NCBI RefSeq assembly: GCF_021532625.1
Contig: NZ_JAKGAR010000002.1
Coordinates: 620,001 to 684,000, forward strand
Reading direction: 5' to 3'
DNA from: Octadecabacter algicola
GTDB taxonomy: Bacteria > Pseudomonadota > Alphaproteobacteria > Rhodobacterales > Rhodobacteraceae
Length of the DNA stretch: 64,000 nucleotides
The position numbers were made by a program, and so were the translations under genes. The notes below the pieces were generated by a model. That model did not search any database, was not told where the DNA came from, and saw only the letters and a program-made list of their open reading frames with translations. Numbering within the stretch: position 1 is the stretch's first letter; the number at the start of each line of letters is the position of its first letter. Positions 43,330-52,717 of this stretch are shown in pieces.

Positions 43330-44901
43330 ATGCTTACAAAACTTCTTTCAACGACGGCCGCATTCACAGTGATCGCAGGTTCCGCTGCGGCGGATTACAC
43401 GCTGCACATTGTTCACATCAACGATTTGCACAGCCGGATTGAGCCGATCAGCAAATACGACGGCACATGTAGCTCCGAAGACAATGCTGCAGGCGAGTGT
43501 TTTGGTGGCGTTGCGCGTGTGTCGACAATGATCGACCAACTGCGTGAAGAGCTTGCAGGCGAGAACGTGATCGTTCTGGATGCAGGCGATCAGTACCAAG
43601 GGTCTCTGATGTACACCACGTACAAAGGCGACGTCGAAATCGAAATGATGAACGAGATTGGCTTTGACGTCATGGCCGTGGGCAACCACGAGTTTGACGA
43701 TGGCGACGAAGGTCTCGCGAAATTGGCTAGCGGTGTCGATTTTCCTGTCATCTCTGGCAACATCGACGTGAGCCAATCCAACGTGCTAGCGGGCCTCGTG
43801 GACAACCATGTTGTTCTTGAAGTTGGCGGTGAGCGTATCGGTATTGTGTCCGCACTGGCTGTTGATACAGCTGAAACGGCTTCCCCGTCGGATGCCGTAA
43901 TCTTCACGGACGAAATCGAAAGCCTGTCAGCTGACGTAGCGGCGTTGACCGACGCAGGTGTGACGAAGATCATCGCGTTGAACCACGTCGGTGTAACGCA
44001 TGATATGGCGATCGCAGAAGCGGTTGAAGGTATTGACGCTGTTGTGGGTGGTCACTCGCACACATTGTTCTCCAACACCGAAGAAGGCGCATATGCTTAT
44101 CCGACAATGGTTGGTGACGTGCCTGTTGTGCAGGCCTACGCCTATTCCAAATACGTCGGCCACCTGACGCTGACGTTTGACGATGACGGCAACGTAACCG
44201 AAGCAACTGGCGATACCATCTTGTTGGATGCCTCTGTTGCCGAAGACGAAGCCATCGTTGCGCGGGTCGCAGAACTTGCCGGTCCTGTTGAGGAAATGAA
44301 GAACGAGATCGTCGCTGAAACGACTGCAGTCGTTGAAGGATCACGCGAAGTTTGTCGTGCCGTTGAATGTGCAATGGGCAACCTTGTTGCGGATGCGATG
44401 CTTGACCGTGTTGCCGATCAGGGCGCAGTTGCTGCTATCCAGAATGGTGGTGGTTTGCGTGCGTCTATCGATGATGGCGAAGTGACAATGGGCGAAGTCC
44501 TGACAGTGCTTCCGTTCCAAAACACTTTGGCGACATTTGAAACAACAGGTGCCAACTTGATTGCTGCACTTGAGAATGGTGTTGGTCAAATCGAAGAAGG
44601 CGCAGGTCGTTTCCCACAAGTTGCCGGGATCACGTTCACGATCGATTTGGGTGCAGAACCTGGCAGCCGCGTGAGCGAAGTCATGATCGCGGGCGCACCT
44701 GTTGATGAAGCCGAAACATACCTGATGGTTACAAACAACTACGTGCGTAACGGTGGTGACGGCTACTCTATGTTCGAGGATGCGCCAAATGCCTACGACT
44801 TTGGCCCAGGTCTGGAACGTGTTGTTGCAGATTACCTGAGCGCGCAAGGTCCATACACGCCTTACACAGACGGTCGTATTACTGTGAAAGCCGCCGAATA
44901 A
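43330..44901 (+). CDS. Secreted 5'-nucleotidase/UshA-like metallophosphatase
   Basis: A 523-residue periplasmic enzyme with a signal peptide (cleavage near AAA-D, residue 21), an N-terminal metallophosphoesterase domain (HINDLHSR, LDAGDQYQGS, AVGNHEFDDG, IALNHVG, VGGHSHT: all metal-ligand motifs present) and a C-terminal 5'-nucleotidase substrate domain (IQNGGGLRASIDDGEV, VTNNYVRNGGDGYSMF). It dephosphorylates nucleotides or nucleotide sugars to recover phosphate and nucleosides, which the cdd-deoA-deoB-add-upp products could then salvage. GGGGGG precedes the ATG; the upstream Pho box implies induction by phosphate limitation. Confidence 0.92.
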   Translation: MLTKLLSTTAAFTVIAGSAAADYTLHIVHINDLHSRIEPISKYDGTCSSEDNAAGECFGGVARVSTMIDQLREELAGENVIVLDAGDQYQGSLMYTTYKGDVEIEMMNEIGFDVMAVGNHEFDDGDEGLAKLASGVDFPVISGNIDVSQSNVLAGLVDNHVVLEVGGERIGIVSALAVDTAETASPSDAVIFTDEIESLSADVAALTDAGVTKIIALNHVGVTHDMAIAEAVEGIDAVVGGHSHTLFSNTEEGAYAYPTMVGDVPVVQAYAYSKYVGHLTLTFDDDGNVTEATGDTILLDASVAEDEAIVARVAELAGPVEEMKNEIVAETTAVVEGSREVCRAVECAMGNLVADAMLDRVADQGAVAAIQNGGGLRASIDDGEVTMGEVLTVLPFQNTLATFETTGANLIAALENGVGQIEEGAGRFPQVAGITFTIDLGAEPGSRVSEVMIAGAPVDEAETYLMVTNNYVRNGGDGYSMFEDAPNAYDFGPGLERVVADYLSAQGPYTPYTDGRITVKAAE

Positions 44902-44938
44902 GGCACAAGCTATGGCGCGGGTTTGATCCCACGACTTT

Positions 44939-44973
44939 GGCCCCGCCGCGCGCAAGTGCGGCGGGGTCTTTCT
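44939..44973 (+). terminator. Terminator after the 5'-nucleotidase
   Basis: CCCCGCCGC and GCGGCGGGG form a 9-bp stem with an 8-base loop, followed by TCTTTCTATT, 40 bases after the stop. Confidence 0.75.
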
Positions 44974-45057
44974 ATTCTGGCTTTGGATAATTCCGGTTTG
45001 GAACACGATAAGGTAAGACGCCTTGTCAAACGCAACGACCTTGGTAGGTTTGGACCC

Positions 45058-45912
45058 ATGCGAATTCTCCTAATTCTTCTTTTCCTCTGGGCGAGCGGGT
45101 CGATGGCCCAAACCTTTCCTTTGTATGAACAGATCACGGTAAATGATTATGCCGACCTTCTGCCCGTCGACGAGGAGGCCGCGCTGTCCGCGCAGCTAAA
45201 GACGCTGCGCGAGGAAACGGGTGTCGAGATGACGGTGTTGACGCTCGACAGTCAGCGCCCGTTTGCCCAAGGCCAAAGCCTAGAGGCCTTTTCAACGGCA
45301 CTGTTCAACCATTGGGGCATTGGCGACGCGCAGCGCAATGACGGGGTGCTTGTCATGGTGCTGCGGGCGGATCGGGCTATGCGTGTAGAACTGGGCGCAG
45401 GCTACGGGCAGGATTGGAACCGAGAGGCCCAGTATATTGTAGACAATGATTTTCTACCGGCCTTTCGCAGCGACGATTACGCTGGCGGGATTACGCGCGG
45501 CGTCGATGCGGTGATCGAAGACATCGTTATGCCTTTTAACGAAGGCGCCCCGCGCCCCGCGCGTCAGGCCGAAAACAGCCGAGGCGTGAAGTTTCTGTTC
45601 GGGATTGTAGGCGGCGCGTTCGCTGCTTTTGCTGCACTGTTCGTTTTCGCCAAACGCATGATCAAGCGACTGCGCAAATGTCCCAACTGCGGGCGGGGCG
45701 GCATGAACAAAGACCGGATTGTCGATTTCAAGCCCAGCTTTTCCACGACGGGTTCCGGGCGGCACCATTTTCATTGTGATCATTGCGACCACTCCTATGA
45801 CCAAGGCTTTATCATAGCGATGCGCAGCCATAGCACATCATCAGGTTCTTCTTCGGGGTCAAGCTTTGGGGGCGGTAGCTCTGGTGGCGGCGGCGCGTCG
45901 GGGCGTTGGTAG
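45058..45912 (+). CDS. TPM-domain membrane protein with zinc ribbon and Gly/Ser tail
   Basis: A 284-residue protein: signal peptide (MRILLILLFLWASGSMA), a TPM domain (about 22-165; NDYADLLPVDEEAALS, NDGVLVMVLRADRAMRVELG), one membrane helix (about 181-203), a cytoplasmic or membrane-proximal zinc ribbon (CPNCGRGG ... HCDHCDHSYDQG) and a low-complexity Ser/Gly end (SSGSSSGSSFGGGSSGGGG). TPM proteins are linked to photosystem repair and to envelope quality control; function here unknown. It runs directly into the DUF1992 gene with one base between. Confidence 0.88.
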   Translation: MRILLILLFLWASGSMAQTFPLYEQITVNDYADLLPVDEEAALSAQLKTLREETGVEMTVLTLDSQRPFAQGQSLEAFSTALFNHWGIGDAQRNDGVLVMVLRADRAMRVELGAGYGQDWNREAQYIVDNDFLPAFRSDDYAGGITRGVDAVIEDIVMPFNEGAPRPARQAENSRGVKFLFGIVGGAFAAFAALFVFAKRMIKRLRKCPNCGRGGMNKDRIVDFKPSFSTTGSGRHHFHCDHCDHSYDQGFIIAMRSHSTSSGSSSGSSFGGGSSGGGGASGRW

Positions 45913-45913
45913 G

Positions 45914-46222
45914 ATGGCGCACCCGTTAGAAGACCTAATCGATGCACGCATTCGCGCCGCCCAGCAGGACGGTGCGTTTGATGATCTGGCAGGGCAGGGC
46001 AAACCGCTTGCGCCAGAAGACGACCCCGAGAATGCATTGCTGAACCGTTTGATGCGCGAGAATGGAGCGGTGCCTGAATTCGTGAGCCTTAGCCGAGAGT
46101 TGGAACGCCTTCGGGCGGAGTTGCTCGACACGGATGATCGCACGAAACGCGCGGATATCTTGAAAGAGATGTCGATGATGGACGCGAAAATTGATTTGGC
46201 GCGAAAGGCTTACGGACGGTAA
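45914..46222 (+). CDS. DUF1992 protein (DnaJC28 conserved-domain type)
   Basis: A 102-residue protein with the DUF1992 signature LEDLIDARIRAAQQDGAFDDLAGQGKPL, followed by DPENALLNRLMRENGAVPEF and a helical end. The family occurs alone in bacteria and fused to J-domains in eukaryotes; a chaperone-related role has been supposed. GGTAGG in the stop region of the TPM gene is its only ribosome site, so it is translated with that gene. The SRAP gene follows 20 bases later. Confidence 0.88.
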   Translation: MAHPLEDLIDARIRAAQQDGAFDDLAGQGKPLAPEDDPENALLNRLMRENGAVPEFVSLSRELERLRAELLDTDDRTKRADILKEMSMMDAKIDLARKAYGR

Positions 46223-46242
46223 AGATCTAAAAGGAACGCGCG

Positions 46243-46899
46243 ATGTGTGGACGAATGGCGATGACGCTGCCTCATGATGCGATGGCGCAGTTGTTTAACG
46301 CGGCCCCTGCCAATGACCTACCGGAGGTGCCGAACTACAATGTCTGTCCCACGGTTCCCGTGGCGGCGGTGACATCCGGCGAAGAAGGGCGCAGGTATCG
46401 GCCTGTGCGTTGGGGGTTCATTCCGCATTGGTACACAAAGCCTAATGGCGGACCGTTGTTGATCAATGCCCGCGCTGAGACGATTGCCGAAAAACCAGCA
46501 TTCAAAGCAGCTTGCCGCGAACGGCGTTGTATTATTCCGGCAGCAGGTTTTTACGAATGGGAACGCCCAGAGGATGGGTCAAAGCTGCCATGGTTTGTGC
46601 AGCGCAGCGACGGCGCGCCACTGGCGATGGCCGCGATCTGGCAAGATTGGGGTGAGCTGGGAAGTACTGCAGTAATAGTTACCACATCGGCTAACAATGC
46701 GATGGGTAAGATCCACCACCGAATTCCAGTTATCTTAGAAGCCGATCAATGGGCAAAGTGGTTAGGTGAGGAGGGCAAGGGTGCTGCGACATTGATGACG
46801 GCCACAGGCGAAGACACGCTGACGTTTCACCGTGTCGATACCGCCGTAAATTCCAATCGCGCCCAAGGGCCGGAGTTGATCGACCCGCTTGATGTTTAG
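46243..46899 (+). CDS. SRAP-family DNA-protein crosslink protein (YedK/HMCES-like)
   Basis: A 218-residue SOS-response-associated protein. The conserved residues are in place: Cys2 (MCGR), which bonds abasic sites in single-stranded DNA, N75 (LLINARAET), E105 (GFYEWER) and a His at 158 or 159 (KIHHRIP). It shields abasic sites during replication. AAGGA precedes the ATG. Its last bases overlap the stop of the pentonate dehydratase gene on the other strand. I see no LexA box upstream. Confidence 0.93.
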   Translation: MCGRMAMTLPHDAMAQLFNAAPANDLPEVPNYNVCPTVPVAAVTSGEEGRRYRPVRWGFIPHWYTKPNGGPLLINARAETIAEKPAFKAACRERRCIIPAAGFYEWERPEDGSKLPWFVQRSDGAPLAMAAIWQDWGELGSTAVIVTTSANNAMGKIHHRIPVILEADQWAKWLGEEGKGAATLMTATGEDTLTFHRVDTAVNSNRAQGPELIDPLDV

Positions 46900-48692
46900 T
46901 GGCTGTCGCGCGGCATACCCTTGCGGGCGGTGTCGCGATAGCTTGGGGCGTCGCGCAGGGTCATGCCTGTGTCTAGCCCGCCAGTGAGTTCGCGGAAATA
47001 CTGCTGCCACGGTGTTTGGCTTTCGGGGACCTGATAACCGCCTGCTTCAGTGAGGGCGCGGGCACGTTCGGCGAGTTCCTCCAGCGGAACGAGCATATCA
47101 GCCGTGCCCTTGCCTAGGTCGAACCGCACGGTGTCGCCCGTTTTCAACAAAGCCAAACCGCCACCAGCGGCTGCCTCCGGGGACGCATTTAGGATCGACG
47201 GAGAACCCGAGGTCCCCGACTGGCGACCATCGCCGATGCAGGGCAGCGCGTCGATGCCCTGTTTGAGCAAATAGGACGGCGCGCGCATGTTCACGACTTC
47301 GGCGCCACCGGGGTAGCCTTTTGGGCCAGCGCCGCGCATGAACAGAACGCAGGAATCGTCAATGTTTTCGGCGGGATCATCGATGCGCGCGTGGTAGTCT
47401 TCGGGACCATCAAAGACGATTGCGCGTCCCTCAAACGCCATCGGGTCCTTTGGGCTGGACAGATAACGGGCATGGAACGCGTCCGAGATTACGCTGGTTT
47501 TCATGATCGCGCTGTCAAACAGGTTGCCCTTGAGGTTCAGGAATCCTGCTTCCTGCACAAGTGGATTTTCGAGCGTGCGAATGACGTCGGTGTTTGTGGC
47601 CGCGCAGGTCTTACAATTTTCGCCCATGCTGGTGCCGTTGGCTGTGATCGCCTTGGGATGTGGCAGCAAGCCGCCGTTCATCAATTCGGCCACGACTGCA
47701 GGGACGCCGCCGGCGCGGTGGTAATCTTCGCCTAGATATTTGCCCGCCGGTTGCAGGTTTACCAACAGCGGGACGTGGTGGCCAAGGGCCTGCCAGTCGT
47801 CGTTGTTCAGTGGCACGCCGAGATGGGCGGCAATTGCATTCAGGTGGATCGGTGCGTTTGTTGACCCGCCAATCGCTGAATTGATTACAATCGCGTTTTC
47901 AAAGGCTTCACGGGTCATGATGTCAGACGGGCGTAGGTCGTCCCACACCATGTCGACAATGCGCTTTCCGGTCTCATAACTGATCTGCCCGCGTTCACGG
48001 TATGGCGCGGGGATCGCGGCGGCACCAGGAAGCTGCATGCCCAAGGCTTCGGCTAAGGAATTCATCGTCGTCGCCGTGCCCATGGTGTTGCAATACCCCA
48101 CGGACGGGGCGCTGGACGCGGCGATGTCCATGAATTCTTCGCCGTCGATTTCGCCCTTCGCCATCAGTTCACGGGCTTTCCAGATCACAGTGCCAGATCC
48201 GGCGCGTTCACCATTCCAATAACCGTTTAGCATTGGACCGACGGACAGGGCGATTGCGGGGATGTTGACGGTCGCGGCGGCCATCAAAAGCGCCGGCGTA
48301 GTCTTGTCACAGCCAATGTTCAGCACAACGCCGTCGATAGGATAGCCGTTCAGCGTTTCTACCAAGGACAGGTAGGCGAGGTTGCGATCAAGATTCGCGG
48401 TCGGTCGTTTGCCGGTTTCTTGGATCGGGTGAACGGGCACTTCAATACAGGTGCCGCCAGCCGCAATAATACCGTCACGCACCCGCTTGGTGAGTTCGAT
48501 ATGGTGGCGATTGCAGGGGCTCAGGTCGCTGCCCGTTTGTGCAATGGCGATGATCGGTTTCTCGCCCTGTAGTTCTTCGCGGGTGAGCCCGTAGTTCAGA
48601 TAGCGTTCAAGGTAGAGCGCCGACATTTCCGGATCTCCAGCGCGGTTAAACCAATCACGGGACCGCAGGTTTTCTTTGGTCATCTTTGTCAT
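46896..48692 (-). CDS. IlvD/Edd-family pentonate dehydratase
   Basis: A 598-residue Fe-S dehydratase closer to D-xylonate/L-arabinonate dehydratases than to Ilv[26 protein letters not shown]-type start (seen in segments), [64 protein letters not shown] and a C-terminal MPRDSH. The cluster-binding cysteines (SPC, IGCD) and the serine in the SGTSGSPS loop are present. It would convert a sugar acid to its 2-keto-3-deoxy form. The start is one of two close ATGs. Divergent from the KduD-like gene, with which it probably forms a sugar-acid pathway. Confidence 0.88.
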   Translation of the reverse strand: MTKMTKENLRSRDWFNRAGDPEMSALYLERYLNYGLTREELQGEKPIIAIAQTGSDLSPCNRHHIELTKRVRDGIIAAGGTCIEVPVHPIQETGKRPTANLDRNLAYLSLVETLNGYPIDGVVLNIGCDKTTPALLMAAATVNIPAIALSVGPMLNGYWNGERAGSGTVIWKARELMAKGEIDGEEFMDIAASSAPSVGYCNTMGTATTMNSLAEALGMQLPGAAAIPAPYRERGQISYETGKRIVDMVWDDLRPSDIMTREAFENAIVINSAIGGSTNAPIHLNAIAAHLGVPLNNDDWQALGHHVPLLVNLQPAGKYLGEDYHRAGGVPAVVAELMNGGLLPHPKAITANGTSMGENCKTCAATNTDVIRTLENPLVQEAGFLNLKGNLFDSAIMKTSVISDAFHARYLSSPKDPMAFEGRAIVFDGPEDYHARIDDPAENIDDSCVLFMRGAGPKGYPGGAEVVNMRAPSYLLKQGIDALPCIGDGRQSGTSGSPSILNASPEAAAGGGLALLKTGDTVRFDLGKGTADMLVPLEELAERARALTEAGGYQVPESQTPWQQYFRELTGGLDTGMTLRDAPSYRDTARKGMPRDSH

Positions 48693-48894
48693 CGTCGGGC
48701 CTGTTCTGATTGGGGCTGGAAAGTGGTGTTCGTTGCGGACTTTAGGCGGGTGGACGGGAATTTGAAAGCGCACATCGTCAGCTGTGCTTTGCTAAGGTTA
48801 CTGGTGTGGATGCCGAGTGTGGCTTATGAGGCAGGAGTGCGCCGAGACCCAGCGCACGAACCACGACATTTCGACCCCAATCGGAGGAACCCAG

Positions 48895-49656
48895 ATGACG
48901 CTTTTCGACCTAAGCGGTAAGACCGCCCTTGTGACCGGATGCAAACGTGGCATCGGGCGCGGCATGGCCGAAGCATTGGCAGATGCCGGGGCAGATATCG
49001 TAGGTGTCAGCGCCAGTTTAGAACCAACCGGTAGTGCGGTTGAATTGGCGATTACTGCCAAGGGACGGAAATTCACAAGCTATCAATGCGATTTTTCTGA
49101 CCGTGCGGCCGTTCGGGCGTTTGCAGACCAATTGGAACGTGACGGCGTGGCACCGGACATTTTGGTGAACAACGCAGGCACCATCAAGCGTAAGCCGGCA
49201 GCAGAGCATGATGATGATCTATGGGACGAAGTGATCGACGTTAACTTGTCGTCCCAGTTTGTCCTGTCCCGTGAAGTCGGACGAGGGATGATCGAACGTG
49301 GCCACGGAAAGATTATCTTTACGGCCTCTCTGCTGACGTTTCAGGGCGGCATCACCGTGCCTGGGTATGCCGCGTCAAAGGGCGGGATTGGTCAATTGAC
49401 CAAAGCCTTGGCCAATGAATGGGCGCCTTTGGGGCTGAATGTGAATGCCATTGCTCCGGGGTATATCGCGACGGACAATACGCGGGCGCTACAAGATGAC
49501 GAAGAACGCTCAGACGCGATCCTCGGGCGTATTCCGCAGGGGCGATGGGGGACACCCGCTGACTTTGCGGGGCCCGTGGTGTTCTTGGCGTCTGCCGCGT
49601 CGGATTATGTGAACGGTGAAATTCTGGTCGTTGACGGCGGTTGGATGGGACGCTGA
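48895..49656 (+). CDS. kduD: KduD-like short-chain dehydrogenase
   Basis: A 253-residue SDR whose length and motifs fit 2-deoxy-D-gluconate 3-dehydrogenase (KduD). NAD site TGCKRGIGRGM (14-24), NNAGT (92-96), catalytic S145, Y158 and K162 (PGYAASKGG). Family-specific: the N-terminus FDLSGKTALVTG and the end GEILVVDGGWMGR. CGGAGGAAC precedes the ATG. It probably reduces or oxidises a 2-keto-3-deoxy sugar acid next to the divergent dehydratase. Other polyol or sugar-acid dehydrogenases of the family cannot be excluded. Confidence 0.88.
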   Translation: MTLFDLSGKTALVTGCKRGIGRGMAEALADAGADIVGVSASLEPTGSAVELAITAKGRKFTSYQCDFSDRAAVRAFADQLERDGVAPDILVNNAGTIKRKPAAEHDDDLWDEVIDVNLSSQFVLSREVGRGMIERGHGKIIFTASLLTFQGGITVPGYAASKGGIGQLTKALANEWAPLGLNVNAIAPGYIATDNTRALQDDEERSDAILGRIPQGRWGTPADFAGPVVFLASAASDYVNGEILVVDGGWMGR

Positions 49657-49895
49657 GACAATGACGCAGGCAGTGACGCATTTGGATCAAGGCTCACACA
49701 AACAATCAAGTTTGCGACGACGCGGGAAATAGCTATACGCAGTGCAGAAGATATGGCCATAGATGCTGGCCGCATCATGTCGTGCCCTCGGAAAACAGAC
49801 GCCTTAGGGCATCGCGACACATGCCAAGCACAAAGCCTTGGACAGAATTGATTTCACGCCACCCTAAAATGGCGCAGTGATATAGGAGACGACCA
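49657..49895. other. Gap with possible coding remnant
   Basis: No intact gene. One frame around 49725-49810 reads EIAIRSAEDMAIDAGRIMS, reminiscent of an inositol-phosphatase-family N-terminus, but it has no start and the frame is not sustained, so a decayed gene is only a possibility. The last 40 bases carry the ribosome site (TAGGAG) of the next gene. Confidence 0.3.
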
Positions 49896-50783
49896 ATGAG
49901 TAAACCAACAATCGGCTTTATGGGGCTTGGGCTCATGGGGGGGGCAATGGTGTCCCGTTTGCAGGATCAGGGATATTCCGTGACTGTGCTGGGCAACCGT
50001 GACCGCACCGAACTGGACAAAGCGATTGCCCGTGGCGCGACCGAGGCCAAGAGCGCCCGCGAAGTTGCACAAGCAAGCGATGTCGTGATGCTGTGCATGG
50101 GTACGTCCGAACATGTCGAAGGCCGGATGCTTGGTAATGACGGTGTGTTGGCTGGATTGAATTCCGGCGCCGTTGTCATCGATTTCGGGACGTCCTTACC
50201 GGCATCCACAAAGAAAATGGGCGAAGCAACAGCAGCGGCTGGCGGAACTTATTTGGACGCTCCGTTGGGTCGCACGCCGACACACGCGCTTGTCGGTGAG
50301 CTGAACATCATGTGTTCGGGCGACGAAGCCGCATTCAAGAAAGTCGAACCTGTCTTGAACGACCTTGCTGAAAACGTGTTCCATTTGGGCGCGCTGGGCA
50401 ATGGACACACGATCAAGCTGCTCAACAACTTCTTTGGTCAGACTGTGGCCAATGCTTTGGCAGAAGTTTTCGCGCAAGCCGACATTGCGGGCATCGAACG
50501 CAAGCAAGTGTTCGACGTTATGCATTCGGGACCTCTTGGGTCTCCGTTCATGGCCTTCATGGCCGAATATGCGCTCAACGGTGATCCGAGCAAGCTGGCG
50601 TTCTCGATCAAGAACGCAACAAAAGATGTTGGTTACTACGACCAGATGACACGTGATGCTGGTGCGCCATCCATAATGGCGGCCGCTCCTCTGCAGATCA
50701 TGAAGGACGCAATCGAGGCAGGTTACGGCGAAAACCTCGTGCCTGAGTTCACTGATTACTATGTCGAACGCCTGAAGAAATAG
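49896..50783 (+). CDS. Beta-hydroxyacid dehydrogenase (3-hydroxyisobutyrate/tartronate-semialdehyde type)
   Basis: A 295-residue NAD(P) oxidoreductase: Rossmann motif IGFMGLGLMGGAM (6-18), substrate loop DAPLGRTPTHALVGEL (121-136, G-R-T in place of the usual SGG-type) and catalytic K174 in GNGHTIKLLNN. The altered substrate loop argues for a subgroup with different specificity from MmsB or GarR. The start follows TAGGAG. It lies after the KduD-like gene on the same strand, so it may act on a semialdehyde from sugar-acid breakdown. Confidence 0.85.
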   Translation: MSKPTIGFMGLGLMGGAMVSRLQDQGYSVTVLGNRDRTELDKAIARGATEAKSAREVAQASDVVMLCMGTSEHVEGRMLGNDGVLAGLNSGAVVIDFGTSLPASTKKMGEATAAAGGTYLDAPLGRTPTHALVGELNIMCSGDEAAFKKVEPVLNDLAENVFHLGALGNGHTIKLLNNFFGQTVANALAEVFAQADIAGIERKQVFDVMHSGPLGSPFMAFMAEYALNGDPSKLAFSIKNATKDVGYYDQMTRDAGAPSIMAAAPLQIMKDAIEAGYGENLVPEFTDYYVERLKK

Positions 50784-50792
50784 AACTTATCG

Positions 50793-50818
50793 GCCCCTTG
50801 CGCGTTGGTGCAGGGGGC
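50793..50818 (+). terminator. Hairpin between the dehydrogenase and MYG1 genes
   Basis: GCCCCTTGC and GCAGGGGGC pair over 9 bp around an 8-base loop, 10 bases after the stop. No T-run follows, so it may stabilise the upstream mRNA instead of ending it. Confidence 0.4.
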
Positions 50819-50834
50819 ATCGGAGCCCCCTCAA

Positions 50835-51764
50835 ATGACCATCACACACCTCGTCACCCATTCCGGTGGCTTTCATGCGGATGAACTGCTGTCTTCCGTG
50901 ATCCTGACACTACTGTTCCCTGAAGCGCAGCTTGTGCGTACGCGGGATAAGCAAATGATCACGCCGGGTGCGGGCAAGATCATATATGATGTGGGTGGCG
51001 CCTATGACGCGGATGCGCAGATTTTTGATCACCACCAGAAACCAGGTCCGCTGCGCGAAGATGATCAACCTTATAGTTCGTTCGGTTTGGTCTGGAACCA
51101 ATATGGGCGGGCCTATCTGGCGGCGATGGACGTGCCCGAAGATCACATCGAATACATTCATGGCAAGTTTGATACTAAGTTCGTCTTGCCGATCGATTTG
51201 CTGGATAACGGCGCGATAGAGCCGTCGGTCGCAGGACCTTTGTCCATTCTGACGTTGCCGTCTTTGTTAGGCAGCTTAAAGCCTGTCTTTGATGACCCAT
51301 CACCGACAGCGGATGACGACGCGTTTATGTCTGCCTTACCGATTGCGCGCCGTTTTGTTGAAGCGCAGATACTGAACCTCGCAGCCAAAAAGCGTGCTGA
51401 AAGCCTTGTCGAAGATGCGATCGATCAAGCGGGAACATCGCCCATTCTAGAACTACCGATGGGGATGCCGTACCGCTCTGTTTTGGATAAAAAAGAAGCG
51501 GATCACATCCTGTTCGTTGTGATTCCGCGCGGGGATGATTGGACACTTGGCGGCGTTAAGCTGTCTGGTGATACGTTTGAACAACGTGCCGATTTGCCCG
51601 TTTCATGGGCGGGGCTGACGGATGCAGCCCTTGAAGCGGCGAGCGGCGTTAAAGGCGCAAAGTTCTGTCACAACGCTCGCTTTATTGCGGTCGCCAATTC
51701 GCGGGATGCGATTTTGGAAATGGCCGAGCTGGCCGTGCAAGAGGCGCAACAGGCAGAAGCCTGA
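50835..51764 (+). CDS. MYG1 family protein (DHH-like exonuclease fold)
   Basis: A 309-residue protein of the MYG1/UPF0160 family, related to DHH phosphoesterases. Metal-site motifs are visible: THSGGFHADELLSSVIL, YDVGGAYDADAQIFDHHQ, and a later RADLPVSWAGL. The eukaryotic member is a 3'-5' RNA exonuclease; bacterial function is undetermined. The start at MTITHL is chosen as it begins the conserved part. It is downstream of the beta-hydroxyacid dehydrogenase with a hairpin between and is convergent with the peptide transporter. Confidence 0.87.
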   Translation: MTITHLVTHSGGFHADELLSSVILTLLFPEAQLVRTRDKQMITPGAGKIIYDVGGAYDADAQIFDHHQKPGPLREDDQPYSSFGLVWNQYGRAYLAAMDVPEDHIEYIHGKFDTKFVLPIDLLDNGAIEPSVAGPLSILTLPSLLGSLKPVFDDPSPTADDDAFMSALPIARRFVEAQILNLAAKKRAESLVEDAIDQAGTSPILELPMGMPYRSVLDKKEADHILFVVIPRGDDWTLGGVKLSGDTFEQRADLPVSWAGLTDAALEAASGVKGAKFCHNARFIAVANSRDAILEMAELAVQEAQQAEA

Positions 51765-51790
51765 GTGCGCCTCAAATGTTGGAGACTTCG

Positions 51791-52717
51791 CTAGAGCCCG
51801 CGGATACGTGGGTCTAGCGCGTCGCGCAGCCCGTCACCCATGTAGTTCACCGCCAGAACCGTCAGGCTGATCGCAAGGCCGGGCCACATCACCCGTTGTG
51901 GGTGCTGCTGCATGAAGTCGGTCGCATCAAACAGCAGACGGCCCCACGTCGGAAAGTCCGGTGGAAAGCCGAGGCCGAGGAAGCTAAGCGCGGACTCTGT
52001 AATAATGGCCGTGGCAATCCCGAGGGTGGCAGACACCATGATCGGGGACATCACGTTTGGTAGCACGTGGCGCAGGATCATCCGTCCCGGACGCGTTCCG
52101 ATAGAACGTGCAGCAAGAACAAATTCCCGTTCCTTCAGGGCCAAAACATCGCCGCGCACGATGCGGGCGGTGGGCATCCATGACGTAATACCAATAGCAA
52201 TCACGATCAGGATGAAGATACCAGTTTCAGGCCCAAAAGACGCGGACAAAGGTTGGCGAAACAACATCACCATCACGAGGAGCAGCGGTAGTAACGGCAA
52301 GGCGAGGAACAGATCCGTCGTTCGCATCAGCAGCCCGTCGATGCGTTTGAAATATCCGGCCAGCACGCCAACAAGGGTCCCTAAGAACAAGGCAAGGCCC
52401 ATCGCCGTCAGCCCAACCGAAATTGAGGTCTGCCCACCGGCCATCATCCTCGCCAGCATGTCACGCCCCAATTGGTCCGTTCCAAAAGGATGCGCGAAAG
52501 ACGACCCTTGGTTGCGGGCACGTATGTCGATGTAGGTCGGATCGATCGACCAAATCCAAGGGCCCACGTAGACGGCCAATACGATGAAGATAAAGAAACA
52601 CGCGCCCATAACAGCGCCCTTGTGAGTCTTGAACTGGTCCCAAACGTCCCACCATTGATTGCGGGCAGGGGCCTCTGTGCGGGTGTCGAGGGACGGGGGT
52701 GTCGCTGCTTCAGTCAT
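51791..52717 (-). CDS. Peptide ABC transporter, permease (OppC/DppC type)
   Basis: A 308-residue inner-membrane permease with six helices, the first at about 36-58 after a soluble N-terminus. The cytoplasmic coupling loop that contacts the ATPases is seen as REFVLAARSIGTRPGRMILRHVLPN. The motif HPFGTDQLGRDMLARMMAGG before helix 2 is typical of OppC/DppC/NikC. It overlaps the partner permease gene by 8 bases (ATGACTGA). It is the last gene of a five-gene transport operon read towards lower coordinates. Confidence 0.93.
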   Translation of the reverse strand: MTEAATPPSLDTRTEAPARNQWWDVWDQFKTHKGAVMGACFFIFIVLAVYVGPWIWSIDPTYIDIRARNQGSSFAHPFGTDQLGRDMLARMMAGGQTSISVGLTAMGLALFLGTLVGVLAGYFKRIDGLLMRTTDLFLALPLLPLLLVMVMLFRQPLSASFGPETGIFILIVIAIGITSWMPTARIVRGDVLALKEREFVLAARSIGTRPGRMILRHVLPNVMSPIMVSATLGIATAIITESALSFLGLGFPPDFPTWGRLLFDATDFMQQHPQRVMWPGLAISLTVLAVNYMGDGLRDALDPRIRGL

